Positions 44,850-54,100 of a stretch of DNA of 64,000 nt are shown here, piece by piece. The translations under genes were made by a program, and so were the position numbers. This DNA is from Prorocentrum cordatum. Lineage: Eukaryota > Sar > Dinophyceae > Prorocentrales > Prorocentraceae. The stretch lies in assembly GCA_963575745.1 (NCBI GenBank), contig CAUYUJ010001725.1:520271-584270 (forward strand), given 5' to 3'. The notes below the pieces were generated by a model, which made no database searches, was not told the DNA's origin, and saw only the letters and a program-made list of their open reading frames with translations. Each line of letters begins with the position of its first letter. Positions within the stretch are counted from its first letter, which is position 1.

Positions 44850-44978
44850 ATACGTATAAACATCGGCGCTGGACACCCCCTTTCCGGCGCGCGGAGCGCG
44901 CCAAGGGCGGCAATGCAGACACCGCCAGGGGGGCCAAACGCAGATCCCAAAGATCCGCGCGGACGTTCGACAGTATAT
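44850..44978. mobile_element. Int-B copy
   Basis: ACGTATAAACATCGGCGCTG, centre GGCGCGCGGAGCGCGCC, right arm CGCAGATCCCAAAGATCCGC, GCGGACGTTCGACAGTATAT. Confidence 0.8.
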
Positions 44979-45039
44979 GCTCAGTCGATATCACCTGAGT
45001 CCCCTGCCTGAGGGGCGGCGATGGAGGGAACCAGCTCAG

Positions 45040-45390
45040 GGAGGGCAACATCGAGCGCGCTTCGGCACTGCAGCGCCGATCGATCGGGCCCACGACTGCG
45101 ACACCGAACGTTCCTGTCTGATGCTCCTGGGCGGGGTGGGCTATCGGGCCCCTGCAGTCGGGGCCCTGAACAAGGAACCCTTCTCGTTGGGGAGGGGCTC
45201 CGCGTTCCTTAAGTGTTTCGCAGCTTGCCTCAGGTTTTCCTTATGCTTTCGATGGGAAATCGAAGTTCAACTTATGGAAAAAGGAGGCCTAGTTCCTTGT
45301 TTTGGGTTCCTTAGGTCAAGGTCCCGACTGTACCTATCGGCGATGAATTTGCGACGGGGGGTCGACGCATCCGCCCCGAGAGCCGATCGC
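45040..45390. repeat. Int-E copy with nested Rep-L
   Basis: Int-E blocks AACATCGAGCGCGCTTCGGC, GATCGATCGGGCCCACGAC, CTCCTGGGCGGGGTGGGCTA to 45165, then again TATCGGCGATGAATTTGCGA and GTCGACGCATCCGCCC after 45330. The gap is filled by Rep-L. Confidence 0.75.
45165..45325 (-). mobile_element. Rep-L inserted into Int-E
   Basis: Ends AAGGAACCC and GGGTTCCTT. Inside, minus-strand AAGTTGAACTTCGATTTCCC and CTGAGGCAAGCTGCGAAAC match the other Rep-L copies. Confidence 0.75.
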
Positions 45391-45424
45391 GCCCCCGCAA
45401 CGGTGCCCCTGAGACTGATATTAG

Positions 45425-45675
45425 GAGCAGGAGGAGGAGGAGGAGGAGGAGGAGGAGGAGGAGGAGGGGGAGGAGGAGGAGGAGGAGGAGGAGGAGGAGG
45501 AGGAGGAGGAGGAGGAGGAGGAGGAGGGGGAGGAGGAGGAGGAGGAGGAGGAGGAGGAGGAGGAGGAGGAGGAGGAGGAGGAGGAGGAGGAGGAGGAGGG
45601 GGGGAGGAGGAGGAGGAGGAGGAGGAGGAGGAGGAGGAGGAGGAGGAGGGAGGAGGAGGGGGAGGAGGAGGAGCT
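45425..45675. repeat. GGA tract
   Basis: Near-perfect GGA, about 80 units, a poly-Gly frame on the plus strand. Confidence 0.97.
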
Positions 45676-45864
45676 CTGCTAGCCTTTCAGTTGCTGCCAC
45701 CCAACTTCACGCTCCGAATCGGGCGAGGCGCGATCGTCTTGACGCGTCCCGCGCAACCGCTCCGGAGAACAGGGCACCGCTTCCCGTCCTGGGACGCCAG
45801 GCACAAAAAGCGCGGGCGGCCTCACAACCCTAGAGGGCGACCCGCAGGAGGGATGCAGGAGAGG

Positions 45865-45935
45865 AGGAGGAGGAGGAGGAGTAGGAGGAGGAGGAGGAGG
45901 AGGAGGAGGAGGGGGAGGAGGAGGAGGATCAAGTG
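45865..45935. repeat. GGA tract
   Basis: Short GGA run. Confidence 0.93.
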
Positions 45936-46149
45936 GCGATTACGAAAGGAAGATGTTGCTTGTTTCTCAGCGCATCGTTTTGAGAGGGAGGGGGGGAAAA
46001 GGGAGACCGACGCGGACGGCCGATGATCAACGCACAGATGTCCCCTTTCGGCGCAATGCCGGGGCTCTGGCTGAAGCAGGCAGACTGCGGCCAGACGCAG
46101 AACGCCCGTGAACCATGCTGGAACGCACTCTGAAAGGAGGTTCTTTAGT

Positions 46150-46215
46150 GAGGGGGGTAGTTGACGAAACAGCTCACGCAGCTGGTTTTCCCAGCGCTTC
46201 CCGGCGCCAAAGGAA
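46150..46215. repeat. Int-D half copy
   Basis: GGGGGGTAGTTGACGAAACA, GCTCACGCAGCTGGTTTTCC, CAGCGCTTCCCGGCGCC, then replaced by a GGA tract. Confidence 0.65.
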
Positions 46216-46462
46216 TGAGGGGAGGAGGAGGAGGAGGAGGAGGAGGAGGAGGAGGAGGAGGAGGAGGAGGAGGAGGAGGAGGGAGGAGGAGGAGGAGGGG
46301 GAAGGGGAGGGGGAGGGGGAGGGGGAGAGGGGGGAGGCGGAGGGGGAGGAGGAGGAGGAGGAGGAGGAGGAGGAGGAGGAGGAGGAGGAGGAGGAGGAGG
46401 GGGAGGAGGAGGACGAGGAGGAGGAGGAGGGAGGAGGAGGGAGGAGGATGAGGATCTGGCGC
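46215..46462. repeat. GGA tract
   Basis: GGA with GGGGGA variants. Confidence 0.96.
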
Positions 46463-46542
46463 AGCTCTCGCTGCCGCTCCCGTGAGGCGAGACACTAGGA
46501 GGGGAGGAGGGGCTCGTGGGGGAGGGCAAACACTGCCTTGGA

Positions 46543-46900
46543 TTATGATGTTCCAACCTACAGGGCAGTTTTTTGTCATACGTAGGATTTGAAAAAAATA
46601 TCCGATTTCTAATACATGTTTAATTCATGAATAAATTGATGCATGAACTCATAGTTGTTTTTCTACTAAATCATCGCATTTGTTATACATGATCCGCACG
46701 CGAAGCATGTATCAAAATCGGCACTGTACTTTAGCGTTGAGAGCCAGGAAGAATTTCGAGCACCGGGAAAGCATCGACATTGGAGAGTTTTCACTTGTTG
46801 GGCCCCGAGAGACGCTCGTTCGACACTGTTTCGACACTGTTTCGACACTTTTCCGAGTGATCGAAACTATTTCTGGAATGTGGCCCTTAAGCACGATGGA
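46543..46900 (-). repeat. Rep-G copy occupied by Mar-F
   Basis: GATGTTCCAACC at 46547-46558, then after Mar-F CTTTAGCGTTGAGAGCC, AGGAAGAATTTCGAGCACC, three TTCGACACTGT units, GATCGAAACTATTTCTGGAA and TGTGGCCCTTAA. Confidence 0.85.
46561..46726. mobile_element. Mar-F copy with proven TA target duplication
   Basis: CAGGGCAGTTTTTTG to AAAATCGGCACTG, flanked by TA on both sides. Two unoccupied Rep-G copies show a single TA at the same point. Confidence 0.88.
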
Positions 46901-46921
46901 AACAACAGAAGAGTTGGAATT

Positions 46922-47064
46922 GAGTCGGGCCTGTCCCTCTACAGGAGGAATCTACAAACATGGTCAAAAAATAAACTTGGAAGGGTGTGTTGAATAATTC
47001 TGGGCATTTCTTGGGCATCTTTTTTCGTCCAAAATCCGCCTGCAGGGGGACATGCCCGACCTAG
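46922..47064. mobile_element. MITE-A copy with target repeat
   Basis: GAGTCGGGCCTGTCCCTCTA to GGGGGACATGCCCGACCTAG. Flanks GTTGGAATT (46913-46921) and CTTGGAATC (47066-47074). Confidence 0.88.
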
Positions 47065-47358
47065 ACTTGGAATCTACGATACTAGATCGGCGATGGGCCG
47101 CTGGTAAAAACGCAGAACAACTTATCAAAAATTGCTCTGATTTTTCAAGAAGGCAGCACTGATAAAAAAAGGCCGCGATTATCGCTACATGGGTGCTTGG
47201 AGGGCGATGCTTGCCTCCGGGGCCACCGCCCGATGCAGGATCAGTCAGCATCGACTCGGGAGATGGGGAGGGGGCCGGAACGTGCGTCGGATCGGGCCAC
47301 GCTGGCACGGCGTTGAAATGGAATCGGGTCGGCTGCGCCAGGATGCACACAAGCACCA

Positions 47359-47487
47359 TCTCGTCATCGCTCGGACGTCCGTTTCCCGTGCATTTTTCGG
47401 TTTCGCGCGTGTTTTCTTTGCTCGATGGTCCAGGATGGTCCTCGATGGTTCTCGCCGAGAAAAAATGCACACGTCCGAGCGATGCCA
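47359..47487. mobile_element. Rep-J inverted-repeat element
   Basis: CATCGCTCGGACGTCCGTTT to ATGCACACGTCCGAGCGATG. Confidence 0.87.
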
Positions 47488-47950
47488 AGCCATGTGAGCC
47501 TCGGGGCCACACGTGGTCGTCGAGGCAGCGGGGTCGCATCGGGTCGAGCGGGCCAGAATCGGTGCCGCATCGGATCGATCGGGTCGAAATGGACCCTGCC
47601 TGGTCCACACAACTTACCAACCTCGAACGTATCCCTATCCCTAAGATTGACACGCCAGAAAGCGATGACAATATTAGGGACGCGCCCTCAAAAAATAAGG
47701 GAATCCCTAAGATTGGCATCGTGATGAGGAGATGCCCAGCATAGGGATAGGGATATGTTCCAGGCTGGTAAACAACCCCCAGTCACCAGACATGCGATGC
47801 CTTGATGTTTGTTGCTGCGGGGTCCCTGGAATAGGCTCGACCCTTTCCTGGGGCTGGATTTTCATCCGAATCGCGTTTGGTACGGTCCTGCGGCCCAGCG
47901 AGGGCCCCCCGAGCCCGTGGACGACCGGAAACCTTCCGACGTGAGTCTGT

Positions 47951-48102
47951 TCACGGCGTGGGCATATCTGGGTCGGCTGCCCTAATCTTGCAGAGGTCCT
48001 CCAGCTGAGCGAAGTTGCGCCTCTTCGCGATCAGCGGCGCCAACGCTGGCGGGTACTGCCCGACGCAGTACCAGCTCCCGGGCGCGTCGCACTCGCGGTT
48101 TC
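47951..48102 (-). CDS. STT3: STT3 exon E, C-terminus with stop
   Basis: Encodes NRECDAPGSWYCVGQYPPA and a short tail ending in MPTP followed by TGA at 47951-47953. WVADP-G-NRECDAPGSWYC across the D/E junction is the conserved C-terminal block of many eukaryotic STT3 proteins. Acceptor is CCCCGAG|GAAACC. Length 152 bp restores the frame left open by exon D. Confidence 0.92.
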
Positions 48103-51100
48103 CTCGGGGAGGACACCAGGCCATACAACTACGCAGACATGCTCGCGTCGCAACAACAGCAATCATTGCGAGACTGTTCGCTCCTACCTGCTAGCGTGCC
48201 ATTCCAAATTGTCGATCCCAAACCGTCGGTACCCGCCGTCGTCGGGTTCCATCGCACCCTTTTATACCGTCCTTACCTGCCACATGCATTTAGCGCAGCC
48301 CCTTAAAACAGGGGAAGAGAGGACGGATGGAAGGGGGAAGGAGAAGGATGGAGCACGAGAGAGATTAGCAGGAGGGGTGCTAGAAGCAGAAAAACACGTG
48401 GCAGAACCAGACGGGCAAATCGGGCGCGTCGACCCTAATGGGCGGGTCGGGAAGGCGGGCCCAGACAGCCAGGTCGAGCAGGCGGGTTGCTGAAGCGTGA
48501 GTCCTGCATGAATCGCGAGCAAGTCTCGAGGGACAGCGCCATTCCCAATTAAACCGCTAGAATAGCCAAAGCGAGAGCGTGATTCCTGAGTGTCGAGGGC
48601 GCGGCGTCTGAATACGTTGCGAGCAAGTCCCACGCGAGAGCGCGGTTCCTGCATAAATTGTGACGGCGTCCCGCGCGAGAGCGCGACTTTGAAACAAATT
48701 GTAAGGACGTATCGAGCGGGAGCCACTGTTATTGTAAACGGGGGGTGCGGGATACAGTTTGAGCAGGAAGAGTTTCGCTCATGAAAAAAAGGTGCGCGCC
48801 CCGAGAGGGACACTTGAATTGAAGAACACAACGTGCACCAGCGGAGGGGAACAGCAAATTATTTACAACTGAGACCTCAACAACAACAGCAGCAGCAACA
48901 ACAACAAGAACAACGACAACGACAACGACAATGACAACGACAACGATAATAACAACAATAAGTTTAAGACTGTTCGCTCTCATCTGCTCGCGTGCCACTC
49001 AACACGTAGATCCCGAACCCTCGATACCCGCCCTCTTCGTCTTCGACCGTACCCCCTTGGGGGCATGTCTTCCTTGCATGCAACGTATATTTCGCGCATC
49101 CCCTGAGGCAAGGGAAGAGAGAACGAATGAAAGGAAGGGACAAGGGGGAGGGAGGAGGATGGAGCACGAGAGAGACTAGGAGGAGGGGGCTAGGACAGCA
49201 ACAGGTACCCATACCGCTACCTTTCGGCAGTTATCCCCTTGTCGGGCCTCCTGGGAGGCCCTCGTCGCCACCGCTGGATTCGCCTCGAAATTCTAGTCAG
49301 AACGCACCCTGGGAGAGGTCCGGGGGTAGCAATATCGGTACCTTTCGGTTTCCCCAGGACATGCTCGCGACCACGGCGCGAGGCTGCTCCGGCCACGACG
49401 CGAGAGCGCCCCTGGGTAAGGGTGGCCTTTGGTGCGCGGCTTTCGGGGGGGGCGCAGGGTGGCCGACACGCAAGCGCGCAAGACGCCACTGCCGCCTCGC
49501 GTTCGGCGATCGGGGGACGCCATTCGGCCCGCACCAAAGGTCACTCCGGCGAAAGGTCACTCTTACGTCTAGCTACAGGGGAATTTGCGACGGAAAATAA
49601 AAACAAACAAAAAAAGGAAAATACTCCAAAATGGTATTCTTAGAAAAGTCCCCTGACTATGTTTATACTATTTTTGAATATTCCCCCTGTAGAGGGACAA
49701 GCCCGACTTACGTCTAGTCGACTGTTGGCCATCTCTGGCCTCCAGTGGCCCTCGACGGGCCTCGGGGCCGTCGGAGAAGAAAGGCTCGGGAGGAGGAACC
49801 GGCTGGGGAAAGGGTCAGGGGGCCACGTGCGAACACTGCCCCACCCTCCCTCTCAGAAATCGTGGGGGGTAGGGGTAGGGTTCGCACGTGGCCCCCGAAG
49901 GGTCAGGACTTCCAGGGGCCTGCTAGGGGGAAAAGCAAGACGTCGTATGGGACCGCGCATGGGACCGCGTATGGGCCAGGACTTCCAGGGACCGCGTATG
50001 GGAAGCACCAAAAACTTGAGCAGGGACCGACCGTCCCGGGAGGAGGGAGGAGGAGGGAGGTTCGCCAGGAGGGAGGGCGGTTCGCCAGGAGGGAGGAGGA
50101 GGAGGTTCGCCAGGAGGGAGGGGAGGGGGGAGGAGGAGGAGGAGGAGGGAGGTTCGCCAGGAGGGAGGAGGAGGAGGAGGGAGGAGGAGGGAGGTTCGCC
50201 AGGACGCTTCGCCACTGCCCGAAACACACATCGCATGCATGCCTGGGGGGGCTGCGGCGGCGGCAGCCGCGGGGGCGCGCCGCCCGCGCCCCGCGCCCCG
50301 CGCCCCGCGCCGGGCCCGCGGGGCCCCTCCGAGGCCCTCGCGCCGCAGCCTGCCCGCAGGCCGGGCGCTCCCGCCCGGCCTGCGGGCCCCCGGGGGGGGG
50401 GGGGGGCGTCCCCCTACAGGGGGATCTTGGACGAGAGCTCCAAAAATACCCCCCCCCCCAAGCGGGCTCCAAAGCGGGGCTCCAAAGCGGGGCCAGCTCT
50501 GGATCGGGCACGTCCCCCTGCAGGGGGATCTTGGGCGAAGACTCAAAAATACCCCCCCCCCAAAAAAAAGAGTTTGAAAATAGCCACAGAATCGTCCCCG
50601 GATTGTTTTTGACTGTATGGGAATATTCCTCCTGCAGAGGGGCAGGCACGACGTGAGGCCAGCGGCGTTCGCGCGCCGCGCTGCGCGAAGCGCGAGTCAC
50701 TTCGCGCACTCGCGCCGCCCTCGTGAGAAAGCAGGGAGACGTGGAGACTGAGGATGCGTGGGCTCGCGCACCGCGAGCGCCGCGGACCGGCGACTCGCCC
50801 AGCCCGCTCTCGGAGCGGCCCCTGCAGACATGCCACTGGCAGCCATGAGCTAAGAGCCCCGGCAGTGATATCTCATGGTGTTTCCATGTGCTCGCGGTGT
50901 CGAGACTCGGCGACTCCAGAGGGGGTGGTTTGCGAAGAGTGTGGTTTGCAGCCAGCACCCTGGGGAACATCCCGGGGGGCGCGCGGGGACCTCGACAGAG
51001 CTCGTCCGCGCACCGAGGGGGCCCGACGAGGACAGCGTCGTGCCTCCCAGGCCCCAACGGTGCCGATCGCAAACCACACCCCGGCGTAACCATACCCTTT

Positions 51101-54100
51101 GAAGTCGCCGACATGGACTCGCGATGTCGAGATCTCGAGGAGGGCGTGAGCGCCAGTCCCCGTTCCAGGATCGGCCCGGCCGGGGGCGGCGTGGGCGCGT
51201 TGGCCGCCGCTACCCGGGCTCCTGGGTCGGCCACCCACGCCTTCGACTCCTCGGAGACGTTGAGCACCTTGAACACCCTCATCAGCCCGTACTTCGTCGT
51301 GTGCACCTCCTGGAACAGCTTGGAGCTCAACGCCACCCCGTCTACCTTCTGGTGGTTGACCGCCTTGTACAAGAACGACCTTCCCATCATGGGGGTGGGC
51401 GAGCCATCCTCTCAGGGGCAACGCCAAGGGGGGAGGGGGGCTGTTCAGGGGGGGAACATCGAGCTGGAATCGGCGGCACATCGACGATAGGTCAGCGATA
51501 GGCCCCCGACAGCGAGTCCGCACGTTCCTGGGCGGGATGTGCTATCAGGCCCCTATCGGCAATGAATCGGCGATTGGGGGGCGATGCATCCCTTCCGAGC
51601 ATATCCAACCCTGAAGCTGCCCAAGGTCCTCATACATGTTGAAGTTCCTGCACAAGGGGTCCTCGTCGCCGCAATGGTCGGGGAACACCGAGTTGCCGAT
51701 CCGCGCCAGGTGGGGCGACTTGGCCATGTCGTCGCCGCGGCCTCCAGCCCACACGAGCGCATAGTCGGCCAGGTGCCGCATGGAATTGTAGGACTTCCTC
51801 TGCTCGCTTGTCAGGATGCGCCCGAGGGTGGCAATGTGTTCGTGGTTCCAAGTGTTGCCGTCCGCGACGGAGGTCCTGTTGGCCACGCCGGTGATCTGGT
51901 ACCCATAATCCCACCAGGCTATGACCCGAGAGTCTGCGGGCGTGTTCTCTCTAATCCAGTTATAGCCGTCCAGGTAGTCGGTGACGATGATATCCTCGCC
52001 ACTCTGGAGCGAGGCCTTGAACGCGATCCTCGGATTCGCCGCCATGCCCTGAGCAGTCTCGTCGCACAAGTTGATGAAGTCGCGCGACGGCCGTATCAAT
52101 CCCTGGAGCCCCCTGAGCACAACCAGCACGGCCACGACTGCCCGCAAAGGCCTGTCCACCAGCGGATGGTTCGCGGCAAACCTCTCCTTCGCAGCCCAGG
52201 CGTCCTCGGGGAAACCGAGAGGTACCGACACTGCTATCCCCCGGACCTCTCCCTGGGTGCGTTCTGACCAGAATTTCGAAGCAAATCCAGCGGTGGCGAC
52301 GAGGGCGTCCCAGGAGGCCCGAAAAGAGGAAAACGGCCGAAAGGTAGAGGAAGAGGAGGAGGAGGAGGAGGAGAAGGAGGAGGAGAAGGAGGAGGAGGGG
52401 GAAGAGGCGGAGGAGGAGGAGGAGGAGGAGGAGGAGGAGTGGGAGGAAGAGGAGGAGGAGGAGGAGGAGGTATGGGTACCTTGTCCCGCTCGGAGTCCTG
52501 GAGCTCCCGAGGGTACAGGACGGGCCGCAGCCGTCGCCATGCGCAGCGCCAGATGGATCCCATGCCCCCCGTGCGCGGCGGCGGCGGCCGCGGCTCTGCG
52601 GCGGGCTGCCGGCCGCCTCCGAGCACCCCGAGCAGCTGTGCGATGCACCAATCTCGGGCTGGGCGAGAGGGGCGGATAGCAAAGGGGGGGGAACGGAACG
52701 GAACGGAACGGAACGCCTGTGCGGGCATGCGCCCGGGCCCCTGAAGGGCGAGGCGGGTGAGGCCGTGGCCTCGCATGAGAAGCTGCGCGCGTCGGGGGTC
52801 TACTCAGGACAATGCGTAACGTACTTCAGGAGCAAAGGGGGGGGGGGGAGAATCAGCTCACGTAGCTGATTTCCCCGGCGCCTCCCAGCGCCGGGAGGCG
52901 CCCATGCATCGAGGAATGGAGGCCCGGCGGCGGGGCCGAGACCAGCTGCACGCAGCAGACTTCGTAACCCCCCTTTCCCTATCCCCCCCTGTTCGTTCGG
53001 CCCGACAATCACCAACAATTCCAACTGGAAAGCCTGCGAGGATCGAGACGATGGGGCCGCAGATAATCATCAGCCTGGACATCTTCTGGAAGAAGAAGCA
53101 GCGGCATAAACATAGACTGTTGGCGCTCCGCGCGGACTTCTTGGGTCTGCGCTGGACCTCCCTCCCTGGCGCGCGGAGCGCGCCAGGGGCGGCGCCGGAG
53201 GCGCCGCTGGTTCGGCCCAGCGCGGATCCAAGAAGTCCGCGCGGAGCGCCAAGAGTTTATGCTTATGCAGGGTGTTCTTGTTCGATCTTCAGCGAATAGT
53301 AATAGGACACGACCGCGTAGATCGATACCAGGAACTTGGCCGGTGTTGCTTGGTGCCAGCTGAAGAGGAGCAGCCCGAGCGCCGACAGGTACCTGGGATC
53401 CCCCAGGAGCCGCTCGTAGGCCTGGCTGCTGGACGGCTGATGCTCGGCCACCGAGTCCACCAGCGGGTTCCCTGTCTTCTGGGCCTTCAAGAAGAGGCCC
53501 CTAATCCGGGCGCCGAGGGGCATGAAGAAACCCAACTCCCACAACGTGTAGGCGGCCCCCGCAGCCAGTCCAACCAGGACCGCGAAGACACCGCAGCGAA
53601 AGAAGAAGAACTTCCATGCCGACATGCCGCCCCTCTGCGCTGCGCGGTACAAGTCGCACACCTGCATCACCTGAAAGACGAAGAAGGTCAGAAGCGCTGG
53701 CATCTGCTCCAGCGACCTGATTGGTGCCCAGCCGATGACCGGCACGCAGCTGGCACCGAGGCTGCCGATGATCCACAAGATCGTGTAGGATCTGTAGAGC
53801 CCGTAGTTGTGCTTGCCTAGTACAACAATAACAGCGGCGTGCATTGCGACGATGTTGTTCACAAATATGTAGCCGCCCCAAGTACACGCGGCGCACACGT
53901 ACATCACACCTGCGAGGACGCTCCAAGGCCAGGATCCTGGCGTTCGCACTGCGCGGCACCACAGCCACAAAAAAGCAACAAAGGTGGTCATCGCGACGCA
54001 CTCGTTGTCAAACTCTCCAGCGTAAGACCGCATGATATGAGCTGGGATGATGGCCATCACGCAGGCTGCGAAAGCGCCTGCGCTCGTACTGCCGGAGATT

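Larger units (their letters stand above)
48103..51221 (-). other. STT3: STT3 intron D/E (3.1 kb)
   Basis: GA donor (CCCAG|GAGCCC) and AG acceptor. It holds two MITE-A copies (49.6 and 50.5 kb), a forward-strand Int-C copy (49.2 kb), a GGA tract, a small inverted-repeat element (49.42-49.56 kb), a CAA tract and a pair of direct repeats (48.17 and 48.96 kb). From about 50660 to 51220 it has GC-rich sequence with palindromic GCGCTTCGCG-type motifs and nothing else I recognise. Confidence 0.85.
52205..53010 (-). other. STT3: STT3 intron B2/C (806 bp), Int-D at its start and Int-C at its end
   Basis: On the minus strand the intron opens with an Int-D copy (about 52835-53000) and closes with an Int-C copy whose last bases are the acceptor CTCGGTTTCCCCGAG. 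Between them lie a GGA tract (52340-52475) and GC-rich sequence with five copies of GGAAC (52690-52715). The intron may be composite, made by one introner that later received another. Confidence 0.8.

Noticed and set aside
49903-51390. The full 495-codon minus frame containing exon D as one exon
   Set aside because: Only the first part (51222-51408) matches STT3; the rest runs through intron, repeats and MITE-A.
52858-53082. Exon B2 as a chance frame
   Set aside because: Kept instead: length, phase and the SRLMIICGPIV content all fit the STT3 gap between exons B and C.
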